DNA from: Bacteroidales bacterium
Lineage (GTDB): Bacteria > Bacteroidota > Bacteroidia > Bacteroidales > F082
Assembly: GCA_016285355.1 (NCBI GenBank)
Contig: JAEEQP010000065.1
Location: 1 to 17,892 of the forward strand
Length of the DNA: 17,892 bases
Direction of reading: 5' to 3'
A program made the position numbers and the translations under genes. The stretch's first letter is position 1. The number at the start of each line of letters is the position of its first letter. Of the stretch, positions 1 through 6,317 are shown piece after piece. Under the pieces are notes generated by a model that saw only the letters and a program-made list of their open reading frames with translations, had not been told where the DNA came from and ran no database searches.

Positions 1-1
1 G

Positions 2-97
2 CTTCCCCAGTCTGGACATGTCAAAACCACACTTCTGCGCATGGATGAGGAACAGCAAGAACTGTATGACATCGTCACATACCGCCACAAAAGCTAA
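2..97 (+). CDS. 3' end of an unidentified gene (cut by window edge)
   Basis: An open frame enters from the left edge and stops at TAA 95-97, giving 31 residues that end in QELYDIVTYRHKS. The tail is hydrophilic and charged. I do not recognise the family. A transposase or other DNA-binding protein is only a guess, because too little is visible. It counts as a real gene end because a strong hairpin with flanking A and T runs (127-161) follows 30 bases after the stop. It is convergent with the GGGtGRT gene that ends at 230. Confidence 0.5.
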   Translation, partial: LPQSGHVKTTLLRMDEEQQELYDIVTYRHKS

Positions 98-126
98 AAA
101 TCGGGTGTCCCATTGCGGAAAACAGG

Positions 127-161
127 AAAAAGTCCGATGCTGAACTGCACCGGACTTTTTT
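127..161. terminator. Two-way intrinsic terminator
   Basis: Perfect 10-bp inverted arms AAAAAGTCCG (127-136) and CGGACTTTTT (151-160) enclose a 14-base loop. The A run at the left and T run at the right let it end transcription in both directions, which suits its place between two convergent genes. Confidence 0.8.
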
Positions 162-173
162 CAAAGTCTAGAC

Positions 174-222
174 AAAGCATGTCATCCCTTACTGAGCTAT
201 GTGCGATTGGGATCTATGCTTT
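174..222. repeat. Dispersed imperfect palindrome, copy A
   Basis: The arms AAAGCATGTCATCCC (174-188) and GGGATCTATGCTTT (209-222) pair imperfectly around a 20-base centre. The same design recurs at 7541-7591 with the same outer AAAGCATGTCAT and ATCTATGCTTT ends, so this is a small repeat family and not a private terminator. It lies just after the stop of the GGGtGRT gene and could also act as its transcript end. Confidence 0.6.
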
Positions 223-229
223 GCTCGTT

Positions 230-1246
230 TCAAGCTTGTTTCATAGCCTGTTCCACGGCCACGGCCACAGCGACAGTAGCACCCACCATCGGGTTGTTGC
301 CCATACCGAGGAAGCCCATCATTTCGACATGTGCCGGAACGGATGAGGAACCCGCAAACTGGGCATCGCTGTGCATACGGCCCATGGTATCGGTCATGCC
401 GTATGAAGCGGGACCAGCAGCCATGTTGTCGGGATGCAGGGTGCGGCCTGTGCCACCGCCAGAGGCGACGGAGAAGTAAGGCTTGCCTGCCAGCAAACGC
501 TCTTTCTTATAGGTGCCTGCCACAGGGTGCTGGAAGCGGGTCGGGTTGGTCGAGTTGCCGGTGATGGAGACATCAACATTCTCCAACCACAGGATAGCCA
601 CGCCCTCGCGGACGTCATCGGCACCGTAGCAGTTCACATTGGAACGCAGACCAGTGGAGTAGGGGATGCGCTCCACTACGGTCACCTCACCAGTGAAGTA
701 GTCGAACTCGGTGCGGCAGTAAGTGAAACCGTTGATGCGGCTGATGATCTTGGCAGCGTCTTTACCAAGGCCGTTGAGGATGACGCGCAGGGGCTTCTGG
801 CGCACCTTGTTGGCCATCTCAGCAATCTTGATGGCTCCCTCAGCGGCAGCGAAGCTCTCGTGACCAGCCAAGAAAGCGAAGCACTCGGTTTCTTCGCGGA
901 GCAAACGAGCGGCGAGGTTGCCGTGGCCGATGCCGACCTTACGGTCGTCAGCGACGGAACCTTCGATGCAGAACGACTGCAAGCCTTCACCGATGGCTTC
1001 GGCAGCTTCGGCAGCGGTTTGGCAGCCTTTCTTGATGGCGATGGCGGCACCGCAGACGTATGCCCACTTCACGTTCTCGAAGCAGATGGGTTGTGTCTGC
1101 TCAGCTATCGTATAAGGGTCGATGCCCTTGGCTTCGCAGATTTCGTCGGCTTCCTCAATGCTGTTGATACCATATTGGTTCAAAACTTTCAGGATATTGG
1201 CCATGCGGCGTTCCTGACTCTCAAATTGTACTCTTAATCTTGCCAT
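230..1246 (-). CDS. GGGtGRT family protein (function unknown, linked to Fe-S scaffold)
   Basis: This 338-residue soluble protein has no signal peptide. It carries the family's namesake GGGTGRT at residues 263-269, followed by LHPDN, and a Gly/Ala-rich C-terminus. The GGGtGRT family is widespread in anaerobes and typically sits beside a NifU/IscU-like scaffold gene, as it does here. Its biochemical role is not established to my knowledge. The start is well fixed: ATG 1244-1246 is preceded by AAGGAGGATATACC, an unusually strong Shine-Dalgarno site for this phylum, whose first bases are the stop codon of the upstream scaffold gene. The two genes are therefore very probably one transcript and translationally coupled. 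The family call is firm. A job in Fe-S or metal handling is inferred from the neighbour. Confidence 0.9.
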   Translation of the reverse strand: MARLRVQFESQERRMANILKVLNQYGINSIEEADEICEAKGIDPYTIAEQTQPICFENVKWAYVCGAAIAIKKGCQTAAEAAEAIGEGLQSFCIEGSVADDRKVGIGHGNLAARLLREETECFAFLAGHESFAAAEGAIKIAEMANKVRQKPLRVILNGLGKDAAKIISRINGFTYCRTEFDYFTGEVTVVERIPYSTGLRSNVNCYGADDVREGVAILWLENVDVSITGNSTNPTRFQHPVAGTYKKERLLAGKPYFSVASGGGTGRTLHPDNMAAGPASYGMTDTMGRMHSDAQFAGSSSVPAHVEMMGFLGMGNNPMVGATVAVAVAVEQAMKQA

Positions 1247-1252
1247 GGTATA

Positions 1253-1260
1253 TCCTCCTT
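1253..1260 (-). promoter_or_regulatory. Strong ribosome binding site for the GGGtGRT gene
   Basis: On the - strand, AAGGAGGA sits 6 bases before ATG 1246. The leading AA belongs to the TAA stop of the scaffold gene (1259-1261), so a ribosome finishing one gene lies on the start site of the next. Most other genes in this window have no such site. Confidence 0.85.
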
Positions 1261-1951
1261 ATTCTTTACGTGGGTCAATGTATTTGGCTGCATCTGCGAA
1301 ACGGCCGTAGGTGCCTTTTGCCTTTTCCAAAGCTTGATTGGCGTCGTCACCGTTCTTGATGGAGTCCATCATCTTGCCAAGGCTGATAAATTCGTAACCG
1401 ATGATCTCGTTGTTTTCGTCGAGGGCGATGCGGGTGCAATAGCCTTCAGTCATTTCAAGGTAACGAGGTCCTTTTTCGAGGGTACCAAACATGGTGCCGA
1501 CTTGGCTGCGCAAACCCTTGCCGAGGTCTTCAAGCGAGGCGCCGATGGAAAGGCCACCTTCGGAGAAAGCCGACTGCGAGCGACCGTAGACGATTTGCAG
1601 GAAAATCTCGCGCATGGCCGTGTTGATGGCGTCGCACACGAGGTCGGTGTTAAGGGCTTCCAGAATGGTCTTGCCTGGTAAAATCTCAGAAGCCATAGCA
1701 GCTGAGTGGGTCATGCCGGAACAACCGATGGTCTCCACCAAAGCCTCTTGGATGATACCGTCTTTCACGTTGAGGGTCAGTTTACAAGCACCCTGCTGAG
1801 GGGCACACCAGCCGATACCGTGTGTGAAACCGCTGATGTCTTTCACATCTTTGACGCGCACCCATTTGCCCTCCTCTGGAATCGGAGCACTAGGATGGTT
1901 GGCGCCTTTCTTCACGCAACATTGGAGTTGCACTTCATGTGTGTAAATCAT
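1259..1951 (-). CDS. Iron-sulfur cluster assembly scaffold protein (NifU/IscU-like)
   Basis: This 230-residue cytosolic protein resembles the IscU/NifU N-terminal fold. The segment VETIGCSGMTHSAAMASEI (residues 72-90) followed by LPGKTILEAL matches the IscU pattern of a cluster-binding Cys, an Ala/Ser helix and then GKT..EAL. Candidate ligands are C11, C12, C49, C56 and C77. It is longer than classical IscU (about 130 residues), with an extra C-terminal part (roughly residues 130-230) typical of the form paired with GGGtGRT proteins. It is the first gene of a two-gene unit, 12 bases before the GGGtGRT gene, with its own promoter at 1989-2019. The scaffold role comes from family knowledge. Which apoproteins it serves cannot be read from the sequence. 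Confidence 0.85.
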   Translation of the reverse strand: MIYTHEVQLQCCVKKGANHPSAPIPEEGKWVRVKDVKDISGFTHGIGWCAPQQGACKLTLNVKDGIIQEALVETIGCSGMTHSAAMASEILPGKTILEALNTDLVCDAINTAMREIFLQIVYGRSQSAFSEGGLSIGASLEDLGKGLRSQVGTMFGTLEKGPRYLEMTEGYCTRIALDENNEIIGYEFISLGKMMDSIKNGDDANQALEKAKGTYGRFADAAKYIDPRKE

Positions 1952-1988
1952 TATTTGTCTATTTATTAGTGATATCCGATTAGGACTG

Positions 1989-2019
1989 CAAAAATACGGA
2001 TAATTCTTTTATCGCGCAA
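1989..2019 (-). promoter_or_regulatory. Bacteroidota-type promoter of the scaffold/GGGtGRT operon
   Basis: On the - strand, TTG (2019-2017), a 20-base spacer and TATTTTTG (1996-1989) match the TTG/TAnnTTTG consensus. The -7 box is about 38 bases before ATG 1951. The -33 element begins only 5 bases past the stop of the glycosyltransferase gene upstream. Confidence 0.8.
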
Positions 2020-2024
2020 AAAAT

Positions 2025-3632
2025 TCAATTGCTGGGATAGAAGAATTGCCAGTCGACTTGGTAAACCCAGTTGTTGTTGGCGGTGCATACGGTGATTTTT
2101 TCGTTTCCGCCGATTTTCTTCAGTTTTGAAAGCAACTCTTGATGTTGCGTGAAATGTTGTTGGAATTTGCCGTTTTCGATGACGACATAGTCGAAATCCC
2201 AGGAATAGGCGGTACGAAGAAGGTCCTCATCGTCCGTCATGACGGAATAGCCTTTGCGTCCCATCTGGATGAAAGGTCCATTTTGGGCAAAGCCGTAAAG
2301 GCAGAGAATCTTGGCATCGCGGGGGATGTTCAATGAGTCGAGAAGCAAGTCGGAGCCTTCAAACCTCTGATAGGAAATGAGGCCTTCGTTCTCTTCAGTG
2401 CGTCGTTGTTTTTGCATATTTTCCGCACCGTTGATCATGATGCCACAGGCCACGGCAATTATACCGATGGCGGCGGAATGGGCATACGAGTGACTGAGGC
2501 TTACTTTGCTGAGCAAAAGTGCCAGCATCAACAGCAGGGGCAAGAAGAAAGTATCGATGAGGTAATAGTCGTGGAACGGCAGTTGTTGCATCATGGCGAT
2601 GCTGAACAAGACACAACCAAACAGTTCAATTAGGGGCAGCCACCAAATGGATAAGGGTCTTTTCAAGGAATTGGCCGTTGCCTTGTCTTTGTTTTTGATG
2701 ACTTGATGAATACTTATTCCAATTGATAATATGATGATTATCAAAAAGATAACATATTGAAACCTTTGAAAATAATGGAAAGTCCATTTATTATAGGTGT
2801 CGGCAATCAGTTCCTTGGCGTCTTGCCAGTCTTCTGGCGGCAACAGTTCATTCAGGAAGATGGTCCCGTAAAGGTCGCGTAAGTGTTTGTTCCATAGGAA
2901 ATAAGCCAAAAACAATACGGCTGAGATAAGCACACTGGGTAGTTTGTCGAGGGCACTGCTTTCCTTGCGGAAGATGCGCAACAGTTCGAAACAGAGGATG
3001 GCGATAAGTTCGATGGCAAAGGTGGTGCGCATGAGCATGGCTAAGGTAAGGAAAGCAATGCTAAGGTGGAAATGTTTTCTTTGGCTGTTGTCGTAGTATC
3101 TCAGATAGAACCATAATCCAATGACACCCAGCGAAAAAGCAGGGATGCTGGGTAAGAAACCGTTCAGGAAATAGGCATAAACGGGCGAAGTCAAGGCGAC
3201 GGCGGTGACCAAAACCGATTTCAATCCATTGTGGGTGAGATGGTAGGCAACTTTATATAGGAAAAACAGTCCGAGGAAGCCCCAAAGCAGGGTCCAAAGG
3301 CGGAACACCCAAGGAGAGGTGGTGCCGAAGAGTTTCATTAGTAGGGCAACGGTATACTCATGTATGGGGAAGTCGACCGAAGTGATGGTGTTGTCGGATG
3401 CCTCTTTCCACCAGCCAGGGAATTGCTTGTTGTAGATCATCGTCTCGGGGTGAAACAGGTCGAAACCGTTGTTGATGAACCCTAAGGCGAGGGCATAATG
3501 GTCTTGTTCAGCCCAAGCATGGATGTGTGTGGGGTATTCGTTCATGTAATCCCATTCGATAAACAGTCCCACCATTACGATGAAGAGTATGGCAAAGATG
3601 GAAGTTATAATGGGTTTGTGGCTTGAACGCAT
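2025..3632 (-). CDS. GT39/PMT-like integral membrane glycosyltransferase, copy 1
   Basis: This 535-residue protein has about ten hydrophobic segments, the first at residues 10-25. A conserved loop follows with NEYPTHIHAW at 31-40 and an acidic EQDHY at 42-46. A soluble C-terminal region of about 100 residues ends in DWQFFYPSN. An acidic motif in the first outer loop with many membrane spans and a C-terminal soluble part is the layout of GT-C enzymes (ArnT/PMT type), which transfer sugars from lipid-phosphate donors on the periplasmic side. Donor and acceptor cannot be told. A paralogue lies at 14192-15793; residues 32-117 here match it at 80 of 86 positions. It sits between the tRNA-Leu terminator and the scaffold promoter with no operon partner and no clear promoter of its own. 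Its middle (around 2690-2770) is richer in A+T than copy 2. The exact GT family is moderately sure. Confidence 0.7.
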   Translation of the reverse strand: MRSSHKPIITSIFAILFIVMVGLFIEWDYMNEYPTHIHAWAEQDHYALALGFINNGFDLFHPETMIYNKQFPGWWKEASDNTITSVDFPIHEYTVALLMKLFGTTSPWVFRLWTLLWGFLGLFFLYKVAYHLTHNGLKSVLVTAVALTSPVYAYFLNGFLPSIPAFSLGVIGLWFYLRYYDNSQRKHFHLSIAFLTLAMLMRTTFAIELIAILCFELLRIFRKESSALDKLPSVLISAVLFLAYFLWNKHLRDLYGTIFLNELLPPEDWQDAKELIADTYNKWTFHYFQRFQYVIFLIIIILSIGISIHQVIKNKDKATANSLKRPLSIWWLPLIELFGCVLFSIAMMQQLPFHDYYLIDTFFLPLLLMLALLLSKVSLSHSYAHSAAIGIIAVACGIMINGAENMQKQRRTEENEGLISYQRFEGSDLLLDSLNIPRDAKILCLYGFAQNGPFIQMGRKGYSVMTDDEDLLRTAYSWDFDYVVIENGKFQQHFTQHQELLSKLKKIGGNEKITVCTANNNWVYQVDWQFFYPSN

Positions 3633-3671
3633 GGGTGTTTCGCGCAGTTAGAAATAGGTGGTCGTTGACAC

Positions 3672-3701
3672 AAAAACAGCCTCCATAAACTGTGGAGGCT
3701 G
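3672..3701 (-). terminator. Intrinsic terminator of tRNA-Leu
   Basis: On the - strand, CAGCCTCCA (3701-3693) pairs perfectly with TGGAGGCTG (3685-3677) over a 7-base loop and is followed by TTTTT (3676-3672). The hairpin begins 6 bases after the tRNA 3' end. Confidence 0.85.
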
Positions 3702-3707
3702 CTGGAG

Positions 3708-3791
3708 TACCGAAGGCCGGGATCGAACCGGCACGAGTGTTACCTCATCGGTTTTTGAGACCGACGCGTCTACCGATTCCGCCACTTCGGC
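3708..3791 (-). tRNA. tRNA-Leu (anticodon CAA)
   Basis: The gene is 84 bases. The acceptor arm GCCGAAG (3791-3785) pairs with CTTCGGT (3715-3709), with discriminator A at 3708. The anticodon stem TCGGT/ACCGA encloses the loop CTCAAAA, so the anticodon CAA at 3757-3755 reads UUG. The long variable arm is the class II shape expected of Leu, and the T arm contains GGTTCGATCCC. The 3' CCA is not encoded and must be added after transcription. It has its own promoter (3819-3848) and terminator (3672-3701), so it is a single-gene transcript. Confidence 0.95.
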
Positions 3792-3818
3792 ATGGGTTTA
3801 TCGCGTCAAACGCGGCTG

Positions 3819-3848
3819 CAAAAATACGGATTTTTTCATTCCCTGCAA
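3819..3848 (-). promoter_or_regulatory. Promoter of tRNA-Leu
   Basis: On the - strand, TTG (3848-3846), a 19-base spacer and TATTTTTG (3826-3819) lie 27 bases before the mature tRNA 5' end. The box and its flanks (CCGTATTTTTGCAG) are identical to those of the scaffold promoter at 1989-2019. Confidence 0.8.
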
Positions 3849-3877
3849 TATTCTTGAGAAAAATTTCCATAATTATA

Positions 3878-3907
3878 TTGTTCCCATCGATAAAATACCT
3901 AATTTTG
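3878..3907 (+). promoter_or_regulatory. Promoter of prs
   Basis: TTG (3878-3880), a 19-base spacer and TAATTTTG (3900-3907) fit the Bacteroidota consensus. It diverges from the tRNA promoter, with 29 bases between the two -33 elements, and leaves a leader of about 50 bases before ATG 3963. Confidence 0.8.
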
Positions 3908-3962
3908 CAGCCCGAATCGATAAGCATTAAACATAGTCATTTCAACTTCAACATCCATAAAA

Positions 3963-4898
3963 ATGTCAGAAAGATTCGTTTCCATTTTTGCCGGTAGGGC
4001 TACTAAGGAGTTGGGCAGCAAAATTGCCGAAGCCTATGGTATTCCTTTGGGCAAGTCGTCAGTGGCTGTCTTTTCCGATGGCGAGTTTCAGCCTTCATAC
4101 GATGAGAGTATCCGTGGTCGTCACGTGTATATCGTGCAGTCTACCATGCCCACTACCGACAACCTGATGGAATTATTGCTGATGATTGATGCTGCCAAGC
4201 GCGCCTCGGCACATAAGATCATTGCTGTTATGCCTTATTTCGGTTGGGCGCGTCAAGACCGCAAGGATCAGCCTCGCGTGAGCATTGGCGCCAAACTGGT
4301 GGCCAACCTTTTGACGGCTGCAGGAGTCAATCGCATCGTCACTCTTGACCTTCATGCCGACCAGATCCAAGGTTTCTTCGACATCCCGGTGGATGCCCTC
4401 TATGCCTCGACACTCTTTATCGACCATATCCAAAAGATGAATATCGAGGATTTGCTGATTGCCGCTCCCGACCTGGGTGCCTCAAAACGTGCCTCGGCAT
4501 ACGCCAAACGTTTGGGTTGCGACCTTGCCATTTGCCACAAACATCGTCCGCGGGCCAATGTGGTCGATAGCATGACCCTCATCGGCGACGTGAAAGATAA
4601 AAACGTCATCATTCTTGACGACATTATCGATACGGCTGGTACCATTGTTAAGGCAGGTCAAGTGATGATGGACAATGGAGCGAAGAGCGTTCGCGCCTTT
4701 GCCACCCATGCCGTGTGCAGTGGTCCCGCTATGGAGCGTTTGGATAACTCGGTGTTCAGCGAGGTAGTGGTCACCGACTCCATCCCGTTGCCTGCCAATG
4801 CTTCAAAGAAGATTAGAGTGGTGAGCACAGCTGAGATGTTCGCCGATGTCATCCACCGCGTGGAGTCGTACGAATCCATCAGTTCGTTATTCAAATAA
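3963..4898 (+). CDS. prs: Ribose-phosphate pyrophosphokinase (PRPP synthetase)
   Basis: The enzyme makes 5-phosphoribosyl diphosphate from ribose 5-phosphate and ATP, the shared precursor for purine, pyrimidine, His, Trp and NAD synthesis, in the cytosol. The 311-residue length is normal for the class. Visible signatures are the ATP-binding RQDRK at 97-101, the metal-binding DLH at 129-131, the flexible-loop KHRPR at 193-197, and the PRPP-binding signature VIILDDIIDTAGT at 215-227. It begins a + strand series prs - rplY - pth. The same order (prs-ctc-spoVC) is known in Bacillus, so it is an old arrangement. A promoter lies at 3878-3907. Identification is secure. Confidence 0.97.
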   Translation: MSERFVSIFAGRATKELGSKIAEAYGIPLGKSSVAVFSDGEFQPSYDESIRGRHVYIVQSTMPTTDNLMELLLMIDAAKRASAHKIIAVMPYFGWARQDRKDQPRVSIGAKLVANLLTAAGVNRIVTLDLHADQIQGFFDIPVDALYASTLFIDHIQKMNIEDLLIAAPDLGASKRASAYAKRLGCDLAICHKHRPRANVVDSMTLIGDVKDKNVIILDDIIDTAGTIVKAGQVMMDNGAKSVRAFATHAVCSGPAMERLDNSVFSEVVVTDSIPLPANASKKIRVVSTAEMFADVIHRVESYESISSLFK

Positions 4899-4910
4899 CG
4901 TAAAACTCCT

Positions 4911-4938
4911 GTAGAGACGCGATGAATCGCGTCTCCAC
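4911..4938. repeat. Near-perfect palindrome between prs and rplY
   Basis: The arms GAGACGCGAT (4914-4923) and ATCGCGTCTC (4926-4935) are perfect around a 2-base centre. Outer GT/AC pairs extend it, with one mismatch. No T run follows, so it is not a standard terminator. It may be a REP-like element, an mRNA stability hairpin or a protein-binding site in the prs-rplY message. The 47 bases that follow, up to the rplY start, are A-rich with no promoter match. Confidence 0.65.
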
Positions 4939-4985
4939 AAACAACAATAAACATTAAACATCAATCAATTAAACAATCAAACACA

Positions 4986-5561
4986 ATGAAAACTGTATCA
5001 TTGAGCGGTTCTCTCCGCGAGAACGTAGGGAAAAAGGATACTAAGGCTTTGCGTAAGGCCGAGATGGTTCCGTGTGTCATGTACGGTGCTGGTGAAGAGC
5101 AAGTGCACTTCGCCACTTCAGCCAAGAATTTCGCCAAGATCCTCTTCACCCCTGAAACCTACATCATCGATTTCGAAGTCAATGGCAAGACTTACAAGAC
5201 CATCCTTCAGGACATTCAGTATCATCCTGTGACTGACCAGGTGTTGCACGCCGACTTCCTCATCGTGAAGGAAGACAAGCCTGTCACTGTTGTGCTGCCT
5301 ATCGCTTTGGAAGGCTCAGCTGCCGGTGTCATGCGTGGTGGTAAACCCAAGATGGGTATCAAGAAGGTGAAGGTTTGTGGTCTGATTAAGGATCTTCCGG
5401 ACTATGTGAAGGTGAACATCAGCAATGTGAACATCAACGAAGCCATCAAGGTGAAGGATTTGAGTATTGAGAATGTGACTCCTATCACTCCTGGCTACAC
5501 CGTTATTTATGCTGTGAATGCAGCTCGTGGTGCTGTCGTTACTGACGAAGCCGAAGAGTAA
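4986..5561 (+). CDS. rplY: 50S ribosomal protein L25, long Ctc/TL5 form
   Basis: This 5S rRNA-binding ribosomal protein is 191 residues, the two-domain Ctc/TL5 form and not the short E. coli L25. The N-terminal domain (about 1-92) starts with VSLSGSLRENVGKKDTKALR and contains VPCVMYG, the usual L25 opening. The C-terminal beta-rich domain (about 95-185) contains ADFLIV and PITPGYTVIYAV. The acidic tail TDEAEE is common in this form. It sits 87 bases after prs with no separate promoter seen, so co-transcription is likely. A strong terminator follows at 5584-5609. The start ATG has an A-rich leader without a Shine-Dalgarno site. Confidence 0.95.
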   Translation: MKTVSLSGSLRENVGKKDTKALRKAEMVPCVMYGAGEEQVHFATSAKNFAKILFTPETYIIDFEVNGKTYKTILQDIQYHPVTDQVLHADFLIVKEDKPVTVVLPIALEGSAAGVMRGGKPKMGIKKVKVCGLIKDLPDYVKVNISNVNINEAIKVKDLSIENVTPITPGYTVIYAVNAARGAVVTDEAEE

Positions 5562-5583
5562 ACATTTGTTCAAGTATATCAAA

Positions 5584-5609
5584 GGGCCGTCTTCGGGCGG
5601 CCTTTTTTT
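5584..5609 (+). terminator. Intrinsic terminator after rplY (TTCG loop)
   Basis: The stem GGCCGTC (5585-5591) pairs with GGCGGCC (5596-5602) around a TTCG loop and is followed by seven T (5603-5609). It would end the prs-rplY transcript before pth, at least in part. Confidence 0.9.
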
Positions 5610-5615
5610 GATTTA

Positions 5616-5735
5616 GGATTGCTTCGCAAGAAATCCATCAAAATTGAAATAAAATCATAGATAATTCAGGATATGTGTTTTGATAGATTTTTAAAGAAAA
5701 GATTTTTGAAAGATTTCTTGTCCGCAGGACAATCC
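5616..5735. repeat. Inverted pair of short repeats upstream of pth
   Basis: GGATTGCTTCGCAAGAAATCC (5616-5636) and, inverted, GATTTCTTGTCCGCAGGACAATCC (5712-5735) share outer GGATTG and AAGAAATC. Each also has a small internal hairpin. They bracket the 5637-5711 stretch and occupy the pth leader, where no clear promoter was found. They may be miniature repeats or an RNA hairpin in the leader. Confidence 0.4.
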
Positions 5736-5753
5736 CCAAAAACAGAAAACAAC

Positions 5754-6317
5754 ATGAAATACCTGATAGCCTGTTTGGGAAACATCGGTGCCGAGTATGA
5801 CAACACGCGCCACAACGTAGGTTTCAAGATTGCCGACCGTTTGGCGAAGGACCTCGAAGGCACCTTCACCACGAGCCGTTTGGCGCAGGTCTCGGAGATG
5901 AAATACAAGGGGAAGACGCTTGTGGTCATCAAGCCGACGACCTACATGAACCTCAGCGGCAAGGCGGTGAAGTACTGGCTTGGCTACGAGAAGATTCCGA
6001 TAGAGAACCTGTTGGTCGTCAACGATGACATTGCCCTGCCCTTGGGCACATTGCGCCTCCGCAAACAGGGTGCCGACGGTGGCCACAACGGCCTTACCGA
6101 CATCATCGAGAAATTAGGCACTAATGTGTTTTGTCGCCTGCGTTTCGGCTTGGGCGATGATTTCCCGCGCGGCCATCAGATTGATTTCGTCCTCGGTCAA
6201 TGGAAACCCTCAGAGGAGCCCATCGTTGACCAAAAATGCGACGAGGCTGTCGAAATCATCAAGAGTTTTGTCACTCAGGGGCCGGATAGGACTATGAATC
6301 AGTATAATAAGCGTTAA
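5754..6317 (+). CDS. pth: Peptidyl-tRNA hydrolase
   Basis: The enzyme cleaves the ester bond of peptidyl-tRNA that drops off ribosomes, freeing tRNA in the cytosol. From ATG 5754 it is 187 residues, the usual size. Visible active-site residues are N10, H20 (in RHNVG), N66 (in YMNLSGKA), the DD at 91-92 and GGHNG at 109-113. An in-frame ATG at 5673 would add 27 residues of no family resemblance inside the repeat-bearing leader, so I chose 5754, where KYLIACLGN opens the domain. It follows rplY in the conserved prs-ctc-pth order. Its stop overlaps the stop of the opposing methyltransferase gene in TTAA (6314-6317). Confidence 0.96.
   Translation: MKYLIACLGNIGAEYDNTRHNVGFKIADRLAKDLEGTFTTSRLAQVSEMKYKGKTLVVIKPTTYMNLSGKAVKYWLGYEKIPIENLLVVNDDIALPLGTLRLRKQGADGGHNGLTDIIEKLGTNVFCRLRFGLGDDFPRGHQIDFVLGQWKPSEEPIVDQKCDEAVEIIKSFVTQGPDRTMNQYNKR

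Noticed and set aside
434..1237. 267-codon + strand open frame opposite the GGGtGRT gene
   Set aside because: It is a mirror frame of a G+C-biased real gene, has no family resemblance, and the - strand gene has clear motif, promoter and ribosome site evidence.
5673..5753. Earlier ATG start for pth
   Set aside because: It would add 27 residues with no pth similarity, overlapping the repeat-bearing leader; the domain begins exactly at 5754.
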